NCBI GenBank assembly: GCA_922989275.2
Contig: OV277859.1
Coordinates: 88,036,198 to 88,100,197 of the forward strand
DNA length: 64,000 bases
Source: Gari tellinella
Taxonomy: Eukaryota; Mollusca; Bivalvia; Cardiida; Psammobiidae
Direction: 5' to 3'
The notes under the pieces are model-generated. The model saw nothing but the letters and a program-made list of their open reading frames with translations, was not told the DNA's origin and ran no database searches. Positions within the stretch are counted from its first letter, which is position 1. Each line of letters begins with the position of its first letter. Made by a program: the position numbers and the translations under genes. Of the stretch, positions 31,481 to 42,304 are shown piece by piece.

Positions 31481-31817
31481 AACAGTTATAACAGATTTGT
31501 CCAAATCGTTCTGGATATTTAGCACGACAGGACTTAGTGTTATCAATTCATGTTCAATATATTAAGTGCGTTACATTATATACATGGCAATTGTATTAAT
31601 CCATTGAGTTTTTATTGCGACGATGCAAAATCAACAGGGAGATTAAAGAGAAGATTTACCTGTCTAAAGTGGGGTCAGTTTATAAGATATACGAGCTTGA
31701 AAGATAATCATTTATTTAACATCCGGGATTAGTTAAAGATTGTGACACAAGTGACCTGTAGTTCAAAGGCAGGGTCAGCAAACTGATGATAGTGGGAAAA
31801 GTAACTCTTACAAATTC

Positions 31818-31998
31818 CATAACTCATTCACCCCTGAAAGTTTAATGGACGGTTCCAGTTTCAAACTAAGTTTGTCTAACCTTTTACTGTTTTTTGATTG
31901 ATTTTAGACAATGCAGATCCTGATCCCTCGCCTAAGACGCTAAAGGCGATCTTACAAGGAGTTTAGATCCTGATAAGATCAGGCTCCAACCTGTTTGA
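31818..31998. mobile_element. F-type fragment and clan-1 arms
   Basis: F left flank at 31818-31905 (ATAACTCATTCACCCCTGAA, AATGGACGGTTCCAGTTTC). A small hairpin at 31957-31998 (TTTAGATCCTGATAAGATCA, GGCTCCAACCTGTTTG) is a collapsed clan-1 core. Order consistent with one decayed element. Confidence 0.5.
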
Positions 31999-32305
31999 CA
32001 ATCGTATCGATATTAATTCAGCTATAAAATCAATTTTGAAAAGGAAAGTTAAACGCCGTCTCAGTTTGATTGGTCATAATACCAGGACTTGTCTATACCT
32101 ATTCAAGATTTTGAGTTAAGTATACAGTTACATCTTGATAATAAATACCATATTTAACTACTGAAATTAATCCAGCACTTAAAACCTTCAAACATGTAAT
32201 TAGCTTATATAGTCTAAAGAAAGTGTGTTAACTACTCATTTGAGGGTAAACAATTATTTCAGTTGACTAAAATACAACCCGTTTTCATACTTTGCGGTAA
32301 CACTT

Positions 32306-32515
32306 TTAACCATTTGTCTGCCTATTCGACTTCAATGGTTTTGCAAACAGTTTGGATTTAGATAAGACATTGATTATATTGGCGTCGGACAAGGATCCAA
32401 ATGTTTTGACCACCTTATAGTCTTTTCCTTTTTCACAATGCCTATTTTTACCTGTAAAACATAACAGCAGACAGCAATATTTTAACAGACGAAAATCTGA
32501 CAGTAGATTGGTTAA
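32306..32515. mobile_element. A-type variant, TTAA-ended
   Basis: TTAACCATTTGTCTGCC to AGTAGATTGGTTAA. Hairpin 32343-32409 (GCAAACAGTTTGGATTTAGA ... GGACAAGGATCCAAATG) with decayed apex; CAGCAGACAGCAAT as in A. Confidence 0.7.
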
Positions 32516-32614
32516 GCATGCAATTCTTTTCGATTAATCAAATCGGCATATCAAATGATTCGGAAGTGACGACTTCAAAATATTACCCTTATCAAGCATA
32601 ATACTCGTCGGCTT

Positions 32615-32810
32615 TTAACGCTGTATTCCAAAGTTTATTTCTTGTATTGAAGAAATATGACCACTTTAAGCTACCATCTGCTAGAATATAGAAACTTTTT
32701 CTTATGATACATATCAGAACATATTCATGACTATATGAAATGGAAATTATTTCTTCAGTAAAGGAAAATATAAAAGGCGTAAGCTGTGTATTTATGGGGT
32801 AATTGGTTAA
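32615..32810. mobile_element. C-type MITE without hairpin
   Basis: TTAACGCTGTATTCCAAAG to TATGGGGTAATTGGTTAA with both C flanks in order (TTGAAGAAATATGACCA, CATCTGCTAGAATATAG). Where the ~72-bp hairpin should be there is only CTTTAAG. Confidence 0.85.
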
Positions 32811-34003
32811 AACCAGTGTCTGCAAAACAATGACTCATTCGATATAAAGAAACGAACGTAGCTAATACTGTGACTCAATGTCCGACGCCGATTTACTCAA
32901 TGGCTGAAATTGGTACACATTATTGTAAATGAAAGTCGTGTTGCACTAAGTAAAATCGAAGAGACCATATGTTTTATTTGACTTAAGCCTACAAGCTCTT
33001 CATCATGACATCATAATATAAACATGATGATAATACTAATATGATACAAGGCATACTTAACATATCGTAACGATCAATATATACCATATTTCATAAGATC
33101 ACTCATCATTAGTAATATGAATCAACAGTCAAATTGTTTACAATGCATAATGTGTATAATTTCTAAGTTTAAAGCTTTTAATGGAAACTGAATTTCAAAC
33201 ATATTAAGATGTAAATGTATACAATTTATAAACCATTGTTCCTTCATTGACGGGCGGAACAAGGCTATCTCAATAGAAGGGTAACTATCTAATGAAGTGG
33301 ACACGCAATCCATAAAAGTTTCCAATGATGTTCTCTGCATTTGATTTAGGTTGCCTAAATAATAAACTGTCTGACTGATATTACACATCAATTGTTGACT
33401 GTTCGTCTAATACAGGCTTTACTATGTGATGATTGCCATTTGCACTCATGGATTAAAATATTAGAGATGTTATCCCGATAAAATAACACTCTTAGTGCAG
33501 AGCAAATTGATCATGAAGAAAATTAATTCATGGATTAAAGGAATAATACTATTTGATCTACTAATACCAAACAGTGACTCATACTGAAATGGGAAAGTTT
33601 CCTTATCTTGACCTTGCTACATGTCACTCGATTAGAGCTCTGTTTTGAATCTTAATCTGCTTGTAATTCAATTTGATGTTGCAGTTAGGCTAAAAAGGCA
33701 TAAACAATTTACATTATTTACAATTATGTGCATTTACAATCAACGTATTGAAGACGACAATTTTGAACATGGCAAATTTACAACGGTCTGTATATGGGTA
33801 AATGAACTTGAAATGTTTGGGTTTGTACCAAGGCAGATACCATTTTTGCTCCCTAAATGCTCTGAAAGATTATATCAATCGTTAAAATAGTTCATAAGCT
33901 TTATCATACTGATACTTGCTAACGGTCGGTTTGTATCCTAATCGGACACCGAGATCCCATTTGAGTCTCATGTGTATATCTATTTAAACACAAAATATAA
34001 ATA
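32811..34003. other. No recognisable feature
   Basis: AT-rich; reading frames under 90 codons, none recognised. Confidence 0.5.
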
Positions 34004-34371
34004 AACAGCGCTCCCTCTTTACAACGACACCCAATTGGAGATACAGACTGTGTGTGTTGTTTGGAGGGAGTCGTTATAGGGGGGAATTAAGACTTTGCTT
34101 ACATTTGCAAACAGCTTGAATCCAGATCAAACGCCGCGTAACGCGGCGTCTGATCTGGATTCAAGCTGTTTTTCACTCGTCAATATACTTATTCTATCGA
34201 AATGTCCACTAATATGTAATTTTAAGAAAACACAGCAGACGACACTTTAGAAGACGGTTTTGCAGTTATGAAAATGTTGGACATAATTGTATTGTTTAGG
34301 GAACTGCGACTAGGGTCGTTGTAAGGAGCGAGTCGTTGTTGGGAGGTCCGTTGTAGGGAGGGAGCACTGTA
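34004..34371. mobile_element. E-type MITE, complete
   Basis: Left ACAGCGCTCCCTCTTTACAA, right TAGGGAGGGAGCACTGTA. Subterminal inner inverted pair ACAACGACACCC/GAGTCGTTATAG. Hairpin 34107-34173 (CAAACAGCTTGAATCCAGAT ... ATCTGGATTCAAGCTGTTT). TTCACTCGTCAATAT and GCAGACGACA after the hairpin are shared with A elements. Confidence 0.9.
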
Positions 34372-34467
34372 CTGCCAAGAATGAAATAATTTATGTGGTA
34401 TTTTGAAGGGAAAAGAATGCAAGGTACAATTGAGAATAAAGACAACACAGAAGAATTTTCGGAAGCT

Positions 34468-34669
34468 GGGCCCGTTTCATGAAACTTCGAACAACAGAAA
34501 CGGCCGTAAGTCAAAACTTTAAAATACATGTACATTTCATTTCTGATTTCAAGACGATTCCAAAGAGATGTCACAAGGCAGGGTTAGATGGAGAAATAAT
34601 TAATAATTGATACTTTTATAATCTAACTGACGACAAAAGTTGTCGAACGAATTTTCATGAAACGGGCCC
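34468..34669. mobile_element. J-type inverted-repeat MITE
   Basis: GGGCCCGTTTCATGAAACTT to TTTTCATGAAACGGGCCC, inner AGAAACGGCCGTAAGTC. Same layout as 11743-11969. No convincing target duplication. Confidence 0.85.
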
Positions 34670-34879
34670 TGAACCCTTTCGGACCCAGTGATGAGGTAGG
34701 TTTTGCAGCCATTTAGAATAATTTTAATGAGAGTCGTACAAGACAGATGGTTCCTTAATGCAGGGCAATAGAACTACAAACATTCTATAAACTTTGTTAA
34801 CCTCTTCATTAAATGGTTGTTTAGGATACAGGATATGTAATGTGTTTGAAGCCCAGAAATTAGATTTTAGATAATTTCT

Positions 34880-34990
34880 TTCATGGGAAGTACGACAAAA
34901 AAGGTCGTAATCAAAACTTGAAATTCATCTAATTTCTGATTTCTCCATCTAATCTTGTCTTTAGGAATCTTTTCGGAATTGTCTTTTCAA
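34880..34990. mobile_element. J-type fragment
   Basis: TTCATGGGAAGTACGACAAA, GATTTCTCCATCTAATCTTG and GAATTGTCTTTTCAA match the left two-thirds of J; right end absent. Confidence 0.6.
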
Positions 34991-35426
34991 TTCATTTCCA
35001 TTTTACAGGCATGTATAAACAAGACCAGGTGTCGAGTAATGCATTGAAAACAACAAAAAAGTCTAAAAGTTATACAAATAACTGCATTGAGATCGTATTT
35101 TATAACTATTTAAAGTAATACATGATTGTTTTGAGCAATGTCGCCATTTGGAAAGGGGTATTCGCGAAGTTTGGCACTGATGTCCATATGCATTAAAATT
35201 AGTATGTGATATCTTGAACTGGACTCCGAAATGCAACTGTAACTTATAATTGGTAGGTATGATAGAGAAAGAACTCGAACTGTCCGGTTAGCAACCTGTC
35301 AAATTGTTCTGTAACCATCAAGAGCCAGTCGAGCGGGGCCAATGCCAATTTACGCTGATGGTCTTTATGATAAGCATGACAGATTCCCCTTTAACCTCCT
35401 TCAAGTTACGGATGACTGTGATATTT

Positions 35427-35499
35427 TGCATATAGTTTAGAGTCACATAAAACACCGAGAGAATCTGTATCTCATCTAGATCCAAACTTTTTGACATTC
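35427..35499. repeat. Degraded clan-1 hairpin
   Basis: TTGCATATAGTTTAGAGTC and CATCTAGATCCAAACTTTTT, then GACATTC; A-like orientation, apex lost. Confidence 0.45.
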
Positions 35500-35533
35500 T
35501 GTTGCTATGTGCTGACACAATGTAGATTTATAG

Positions 35534-35670
35534 AATCAGTCACGGGTTTTTGGTAAAGACGGTTTTTTTATACCCGTGGTTGGTCTGTTCCCAGTCGGAA
35601 ACGAGCATTAGTGACAAGAACAGATCAAGCGAGGGTATACAATCCCCTGTTTTTACCAAAAACTGTGATT
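35534..35670. mobile_element. Short foldback element
   Basis: Inverted ends TCACGGGTTTTTGGTAAAG and TTTTTACCAAAAACTGTGA, with inner TATACCC/GGGTATA. About 137 bp. MITE inferred; single copy here. Confidence 0.65.
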
Positions 35671-36279
35671 AATTATTTTTCTCGCTCAAAATTACCCTTA
35701 AAACGAGTACATTAACGAAATTGCAAAGACCAACTTTGTTTTCCGTATCAAGCATTCCATATTCAATAGTAACAAACAGCTCTTTAAAAGTCGCACTAGT
35801 TTAGCTTCGCTTTGACATTTATGTACACACACGTTTTAAGAAGACAATATAGCACACTTAATATCACAAATCGGAACTTCACACGGTTCTCATTGAATCC
35901 AAGCGATTTCGTATAGAAATAGTTATCAAAACGACCCTTTTCCCGTTATACACTGTATTATTTTCAAGACATAACAGGCGTAAAAGACGACACACGTACG
36001 AATGCGACGTTACGCGTATAATCGATCATGTGAGACAATCAACAACAACAAAATAAATCACTGTTTAAACTGCGGTTCATTGCATTGTCGAAATCCATAG
36101 ACAAGTGAAGAATCTACTGTACTATTCTCGATTTCATTTCTCTCTGTGAACGTAGTTTGGGGTCCATCTTAAGTTTTAGGATATGTGTGTAAGAGATACC
36201 TCCCTTGCTTTGAAACTAATTGTAATCATCTACCATTTTACTAAATAGAGAGGATTAATACAATGCCACATAAGGTTTG
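35671..36279. other. No recognisable feature
   Basis: Nothing recognised. Confidence 0.5.
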
Positions 36280-36495
36280 TTACCCATTCACTGCCTTACC
36301 CCGAGCACAACAATTTCTTGAAAACAGTTTGGATCCTGATCAGAAGCCGCGTTACGCGGCGTCTGATCAGGATCCAAACTGTTTGCACTCATTTCAATAT
36401 TTCTTCAGTACAAATTAGCAAATATTAACATTTAAGAAATAAAAGCAGACGACAGTTGTTTAAAATTAATTACGTCACGGCAGTGAAGGGGTTAA
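36280..36495. mobile_element. A1-type TTAA-ended MITE
   Basis: TTACCCATTCACTGCCTTAC to GGCAGTGAAGGGGTTAA. Hairpin 36320-36386 (GGATCCTGATCAGAAGCCGC ... GGCGTCTGATCAGGATCC). The octamer is ATTACGTCA here, one base off TGACGTCA. Confidence 0.9.
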
Positions 36496-37540
36496 ACTGC
36501 TGTATTGGGCTATTTATAGTAATAAAATGTTATCTTGCACACCTGAAAAGGGTGACAAAATCATTTCTGATAATTATAGAAGACTACATATTTTGCCGAA
36601 GACAATAACAAGGCGTCTTGACGATAAACGTTTGTATTTGAGACTTTTTCGGAACTTTGAGAGATTGTTTATCCCGAATCATCGTTGATATTTCTCAACG
36701 CATCATTACCAAACCAGTCCGGAGGTGAACATGCTACCAAGAAGAAAGAATACGAGAACAAAGTCCGACTCTGACATTCCTCCGGTTTTTTTGGGCATGC
36801 CATAGACTATTGGCAGTGGATTAAACGCGAATATGTTTGTAATATTGCTAGTTTATTCCTTTAGATATGTTTCATTAGTGCGGTTCTTAATGTTTTGCTG
36901 CATACCCTGAAGATAAAGTTAAGATAGTGACAAAGAATGATCTTCGCGAATTATATTTCTACTTTGGAGGCGAATGTTGTAACGAATGCCGCCTTGGCAA
37001 GGATAATCTGTTTATGTAACCTTTTACCTGTAACCGTCATGTGTGTTAAACGTTTGTGTATTGGAAGTTACAAGAAATGAATTAAAGTATTGATGGAAAT
37101 AGATCAATAGCGATTTACACTCATAAAACAAATAATGGAAATGTTGTTAAGAAAAGATGAGGTACGAATATGATTTATTGCCCATTCAAAATAATACATT
37201 TTCTTACATCAATGATACGGTGTATCTCGCAAATTCCCAATACGTGTAGTTAACTATTAAACAATAAATATGTTTGCATTTTATTTTACATTATTTATAT
37301 TATAAACACAATCTCCCTCCCTCTTTCTGAAACTCTTCAGAAAATTTTATCCAAGAAAATCATTCAACCGAAATACACAGTTATCGCATATTTATAATCA
37401 GTTCTTTAAACTTGTAAGTGCATGTTATAATTAAATATACAAGGGTTCCATTGAACATGGACGTACTAACACAACCATCGCATAGTGGGTCATAACATCG
37501 ACAGTCTCCACATCGGTGATTTTATATTTTTTGTCGTTAA
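36496..37540. other. No clear feature upstream of the retrotransposon
   Basis: No endonuclease-like frame on the plus strand. One short stretch near 36540-36600 could encode a KGDK..NYR-like string reminiscent of a reverse transcriptase motif, but it is too short to call. Confidence 0.4.
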
Positions 37541-39549
37541 GGTAAAGAAAATTTACTTAACGAGCATGTCATGTTAGCAGGTAACACTCTCCGCCCCGCC
37601 ATAACGTTTTTATTTAATACGATTCTACATTTTGAAACAATTCCCGATGCATGGAAAACTAGCATACTTATCCCTATCTACAAAGGTAAGGGCAAATGTA
37701 AATCGGATCCGAACAACTATAGACCCATATCGTTAATGCCATGTTTGTGTAAACTCTTTGAGAAGGTAATGTTAAACAGAATGAATAAATATAAAGACAC
37801 TTTTCTACTAAAATTTCCCTGCCCTCAACAACACGGTTTCCAAAAGAACATGAGCTGCATAACAACTGCATTTAACCTCCAGGAAACAATTTACTATAAC
37901 ATCGAACGTCACAGCAATGTATACACTGCATTTTTCGATCAAAAAGCGGCATTTGATAGCATAAACCACAACTCTCTATTTGTCAAATTAGGTCGCCTCG
38001 GAATTACTGGAAAATGCCTGCGACTACTAAAACCGTCATATGAAGATCTAAACTGTATCGTCAAAGCGAACAGCATGACGTCAGACGTCATTGGCGTACA
38101 GAGAGGCGTACGTCAAGGGGGCGTACTCTCCACATTTTACTACCTTACTTATATCGACGAGTTACTTAACCTCCTAGAGAACAGTGGCCTCGGGGCAAAC
38201 ATCATGTCTGTACAGACCGGTAACCCGGCGTTCGCCGACGACTTATCCCTGATCGCAATATCTCCTCTACACCTACAAAAACTAGTCGACATCGTTTACA
38301 CTTATTGCGTTAACTGGGAAATGGAAATAAACACACAAAAATCAAATATAGTAGTATTTAGCCAACGCCGCAACCCACCTGAAATAAACATCGTATTTGG
38401 ACACGAATATATTCAACAAGACAAAAATGCAGAACACCTAGGCATATTACAGGAATCTAACTTAAGCTTACATTCACGTATAGAAAAGCGAATACAAAAG
38501 GGTAGAAATGCCTTCTATGCTATGGCCGGTCAGGGAATTCACCCCCGGGGAGTCAACCCAATTGTCTCCCGAGACCTTTATAACAAGATAATAATCCCCA
38601 CCGTACTATATGGCTCTGAGCTATGGAACAACATGACTAAATCCGACATTACAACATTAAGCACGTTCCAACATTTCATTGTTAAGAAAATACAAGGTTT
38701 CCCTGTATCGACCAGATCAGATATTGCTGAATCTATGCTAGGGTTATATAGGCTGTGTTCAGTAATCGAAAAACAAAAACTCTTATTTCTGCACAAAATA
38801 CTTAGTTTACCCTCAATTTGCACAACTAAACAAATTTTCACTCGTAAATACTTTATGTACCTTTCTAACAAGACATCAGTATCATATGGCTTCATTCCAG
38901 ACGTCTGCAATTTACTTTCTAAGTACAAACTTACTGCTATCGTTAATGCATATATTTCAAATTCAGATCCTCTTCCACAGAAACATATTTGGAAAAATAT
39001 TGTTAATAATGCTATTGCCATAAATGAATCTGAAATGTGGGATCAACGAATGTCTGCCGATAGCGACTTCATGAACTTTAGAGTTCTCCATCCTACCATC
39101 AAACCATGTATTGTGTATAAAACGTTCAGAGAAAGTTCAGCTAGATTCACCATGGCTACCATAGCTAACATATGGTGCCGACCCCCACAATTGGAGAACA
39201 CAACGTGCCAATCGTGTGGGTCGGCAATGTATGAAGAACTTGTGCACTTCCTTAGCGAATGTAAAGAAACACAAGATCTCAGAAACACCTTAAATACTGA
39301 AATAGGAGCCATCCATGGGACGAATTTCTTAAATGATCTGTCTGAGCTAGACAGCTTCGCTTGGGTTTTAAAAATCTTAGGTTCACCAATACCACCAACC
39401 CTAGATCCCGAGAGTGAGAAGGAATTTCTCAACAAAACCTTTAACTATGTTGTATCAAGCCTGAACAGAGTGTAATGTCTTCTTATAGTGTATTTATAAA
39501 TTGATACTGTTATACTGAAGCTCATTATGTATAGGATATAAGACGATAA
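37541..39549 (+). mobile_element. 5'-truncated non-LTR retrotransposon
   Basis: Comprises the reverse transcriptase frame (the same frame is open for ten codons before the first ATG, from a stop at 37538) and a short 3' region. No endonuclease domain or first ORF lies in the preceding 3 kb, so the copy is 5' truncated, as is common for target-primed insertion. No poly-A or short tandem tail directly follows; the true 3' limit is unknown. Clade not assigned. Confidence 0.8.
37571..39475 (+). CDS. Non-LTR retrotransposon reverse transcriptase, intact C-terminal ORF
   Basis: 634 codons without interruption. Reverse transcriptase motifs in order: YKGKGK (37-42) and NNYRPISL (48-55); QHGFQKNMS (87-95); motif A FFDQKAAFD (121-129) with catalytic D123; motif B RGVRQGG (178-184), where many relatives have RQGD; motif C FADD (221-224) with D223 and D224; motif E-like AEHLGI (287-292). 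A C-terminal zinc-knuckle-like C546-x2-C549-x9-H559-x4-C564 follows, as in many non-LTR polyproteins. The apurinic endonuclease that normally precedes the RT is missing. The in-frame extension LLNEHVMLAG before the ATG looks like RT-family sequence, so the annotated ATG is an internal methionine rather than the element's start. It would copy its own RNA into DNA at the insertion site; this copy alone is unlikely to be autonomous. The intact frame suggests a fairly young insertion. Confidence 0.9.
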   Translation: MLAGNTLRPAITFLFNTILHFETIPDAWKTSILIPIYKGKGKCKSDPNNYRPISLMPCLCKLFEKVMLNRMNKYKDTFLLKFPCPQQHGFQKNMSCITTAFNLQETIYYNIERHSNVYTAFFDQKAAFDSINHNSLFVKLGRLGITGKCLRLLKPSYEDLNCIVKANSMTSDVIGVQRGVRQGGVLSTFYYLTYIDELLNLLENSGLGANIMSVQTGNPAFADDLSLIAISPLHLQKLVDIVYTYCVNWEMEINTQKSNIVVFSQRRNPPEINIVFGHEYIQQDKNAEHLGILQESNLSLHSRIEKRIQKGRNAFYAMAGQGIHPRGVNPIVSRDLYNKIIIPTVLYGSELWNNMTKSDITTLSTFQHFIVKKIQGFPVSTRSDIAESMLGLYRLCSVIEKQKLLFLHKILSLPSICTTKQIFTRKYFMYLSNKTSVSYGFIPDVCNLLSKYKLTAIVNAYISNSDPLPQKHIWKNIVNNAIAINESEMWDQRMSADSDFMNFRVLHPTIKPCIVYKTFRESSARFTMATIANIWCRPPQLENTTCQSCGSAMYEELVHFLSECKETQDLRNTLNTEIGAIHGTNFLNDLSELDSFAWVLKILGSPIPPTLDPESEKEFLNKTFNYVVSSLNRV

Positions 39550-39626
39550 CGATCCAGTATGTAAAATATTGTACTGTGTGAGGCGCGTAGCGCCGAACAC
39601 AGTACAATATTTTACATACTGGATCG
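39550..39626. repeat. Perfect 30-bp-arm hairpin after the RT gene
   Basis: CGATCCAGTATGTAAAATAT (first 20 of 30 arm bases) pairs perfectly with the arm ending ACATACTGGATCG; apex has a second small stem GGCGCGTAGCGCC. Weaker pairing extends to about 39535 and 39643 (GATATAAGACGATAA / CGTTTGAGGCTTATATC). Starts 75 bp after the stop codon. Confidence 0.9.
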
Positions 39627-39649
39627 TTTGAGGCTTATATCTTACTTAA

Positions 39650-41026
39650 AACACGTTTCTGAAAACATCAGATATTTCAATGAAAGCCATACGTTTATAT
39701 ATTCAAACCTAGTTTAATATTTTCTTGTTAAAATAAAAGCAAATTCGTCAGTTTAAGATATAACCCTATTGATCCCTTATCCTTTGCACGGGTGGCCAGT
39801 CCTGTGGTATACGAGTACCTTGATTTGCACGTGCCTTTCGCCTCGGTAATATTGGATTGCTTCGCTTACACCGTCGCGTGTCGTGCACTCATTGCCAATA
39901 AAAATGTCGGAACGTGTAGACGAGGTATTCACATTTTCTGGATATTAACCTAATGGAAAAGTTTACAGTGAATTGGATATTAGTGTATCGGAAATTAGTA
40001 TATCCACAAAGGGAAACCTAATTTATGTTTCTCAAACTGTGTAGACCCTACACAGTCGCACGGTTTGTCAGAATCGTAAACCTTTTCCGGCTCAAATACC
40101 GTCTACTTCAAAAAATGGCATCTGCTTAAATATTCACCTTTTGATAAGTTCTTGAACAAAAGAAACAGAGGTCCTTCTAGACAGACCCTTCATTTGGCAA
40201 TTTTTACCATTTCACGTTCATAACTGTGATTTTTGTTTTTTGGTTTGTAGCGAAAGCAAACTTGATTTGCCATTCAAATAACAATTGATAAACATTCACG
40301 CAATTGTACGCCCTACTTAATTGGTTTAGAGAAACAGCAGAAAAGTATTGAACAGCATGTTCTTGTCAGATATAGTTGCTTCTTATGAGAAGCTAAACTA
40401 TTACTAAATGCTTGTTTTAGTCGATTATAGCAGTATAAGGGTTTTGACCGTTGTCAGTGTCACAAGTGGGACACATTAGTGTAGATCATGCTTAAATGCC
40501 GATCGGGAAAGTTTAAGTGCTTGTTCTATTCTTGGTATACACTGTTGGCAATGTGATCAGCAACTGTTGTTCATATCCCCGTAAGCCGGGACAAAGATTT
40601 GCAATTTTGAACGTTTTTTCCCCTGTTTAATGACAATTACAAAATATAATGTAGTTGTTTTCTCCTATTCGCAATGTAGGCTAACAGTGTCGATCAATTC
40701 GAATACTTTGTCGTCTCTAGACAAGTCCAAATAATCAGGACGCGTGATAAATCTGTCGTCCAAAGTCACTTGCTTAAATCCCATAGTAAATGCAAAACAG
40801 TCAAAACTTGCGAAACTTGCTACTGAAAAATAGTGTAAAAATGATAAACCCTGGTTCCGCTGAAAATGTAAAATGTTAAAAAACACTATGATGAACGTGA
40901 AAATGATAAAGTTCAAGGGTTTTTAAAGAAAGACAATGTCGTTCTAGGCTCTGAAATTGAGTTTGGTACAAAACTGCCACATATTGTATATACAATACTG
41001 TTTAAAAATCTTGAAGATGCTTGTGA
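39650..41026. other. No recognisable feature
   Basis: No hairpin family or gene recognised. A CACGTGC-containing stretch near 39840 weakly resembles the palindrome at 41923-42003. Confidence 0.5.
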
Positions 41027-41100
41027 GTGTCAAACAGCGTATATCTGGAACAGTCATCGCGTCTTTGAAGCCGTATTTGGTCTTAATCTACTCTGTTTGC
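41027..41100. repeat. Degraded clan-1 hairpin
   Basis: GTGTCAAACAGCGTATATC and ATCTACTCTGTTTGC at the usual spacing, apex GTCATCGCGTC decayed. Confidence 0.4.
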
Positions 41101-41325
41101 AACGCAATACATGTACATGTAAGTCTGGTTTTGTCATGACACTGCTAAAAAAACAGTAAACCCTCTCTTTTACGACCACTAAAATAAATACGGCTAATTG
41201 ATTGTATGGCAGTCAGTTGACAGCTTTTAAAGCAAGATGAGAGCAAAATAGAAAGCTCCTGTAGGAGCTTATAGTTTTAGTGTCACTTTACTTTAAGCAG
41301 TCACCTGTCTAAAACACTCAATAAG

Positions 41326-41551
41326 TACAGTGGAGAAGTCGTTGTTCTTTCTAAATACACGCGTTTACGCTTAAACCATTATTTCCAATTCCAGAGCCAG
41401 ACCAGATTCCGGGTTTTCCGGCGTCTGACAAGGCTCAGATTTAAATAAGTAGTCAGAATTGTCAACAAGCTGTCATTTTCTCCATTTTAACGCAATGCGT
41501 TTGCGTTTCCTTTGCGTTTAAACGGGAAATAATAAGATCTTCTCCAATATA
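41326..41551. mobile_element. B-type MITE, first of a tandem pair
   Basis: TACAGTGGAGAAGTCGTTGT to GATCTTCTCCAATATA. Core 41391-41441 decayed (CCGGGTTTTCCGGCGTCTGA). Its right TA is the left TA of the next copy. Confidence 0.75.
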
Positions 41552-41811
41552 CAGTGGAGAAAAGTTTTCTCAGAAAACGTTATTCTTTCCCGTTAAATGC
41601 AAACGAAACGCAAACACAAATCTCTAAAAATGTAGGAAATTACCATTTTTTGACATTTTTTATTGTTTTTTAATCTGAGTGGCAAACAGTTTGAGGCCTG
41701 ATCAGACGCCGGGTTACCCGGCGTTCGATAAGGTTTCAAACTGTTTGCAAGGAAATAATAGTTTTAGCGTAAACCCGTTTATTGGCAAAGAGTAACGTTT
41801 TATCCACTGTA
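41550..41811. mobile_element. B-type MITE, second of a tandem pair
   Basis: TACAGTGGAGAAAAGTTTTC with an inserted TCTCAGAAAACG before TTATTCTTTCCC; right AACGTTTTATCCACTGTA. Hairpin 41682-41748 (AGACGCCGGGTTACCCGGCGT). Confidence 0.88.
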
Positions 41812-41922
41812 GTTCACACATAGTTTATTGGTAAAAAAAACAGAGAGGTTTAACTGTATTTTTTGTGTGTCTCACAAGCCATCCTAGCAGTACAATATTA
41901 GTGTGTAGTACAATATTAGCTT

Positions 41923-42003
41923 GCTTACCGTACCGTATTTGTGCACGTGCAGTCCAATATTAGTAATATTGGACTGCTCGCGCACAAATACGGTACGGTA
42001 AGC
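41923..42003. repeat. Long unique palindrome
   Basis: GCTTACCGTACCGTATTTGT ... ACAAATACGGTACGGTAAGC, inner GCAGTCCAATATTA/TAATATTGGACTGC around one G; only GCACGT/CTCGCGC in the middle of the arms fails to pair fully. About 40-bp arms. Not related to the main clans. Confidence 0.85.
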
Positions 42004-42092
42004 GCGAATACACTATTGATACCCGTCCAGTATTGAAAACGACAGTACTGCGAGGACAATAGAATGACGTCATCATCGTGTTTTAATGCATG

Positions 42093-42304
42093 ATAACCCT
42101 TATCCTGCTGTGATATCGTCTGCTACTGACGTCTGCATCGATTGTTAAATTTAGATTTGTACAGTTCTTTTTATATAAAAAAGATACTAAAGGCGAGTGT
42201 CAAATGGCTTGGATCCAGATCAAACGCCGCGTTACGCAGCATCTGATCTAGATCTAAACTATTTGTAAACACAGTGAAGTAGCAATCGGCAGGCAAAAGG
42301 TTAA
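42093..42304. mobile_element. A4-type TTAA-ended MITE
   Basis: ATAACCCTTATCCTGCTGTG to CAGGCAAAAGGTTAA. Hairpin 42199-42267 (GGATCCAGATCAAACGCCGC ... GCAGCATCTGATCTAGATC). Confidence 0.85.

Larger units (their letters stand above)
41148..41859. mobile_element. D-type MITE split by two B elements
   Basis: Left AACAGTAAACCCTCTCTTTT, hairpin 41211-41310 (AGCAAAATAGAAAGCTCC ... GGAGCTTATAGTTTTAGTGT), then two B elements (41326-41811), then the D right end AACAGAGAGGTTTAACTGTA. Confidence 0.8.

Noticed and set aside
36541..36640. KGDK...NYR-like string upstream of the RT gene
   Set aside because: Too short and isolated to call a reverse transcriptase fragment; no flanking motif found.
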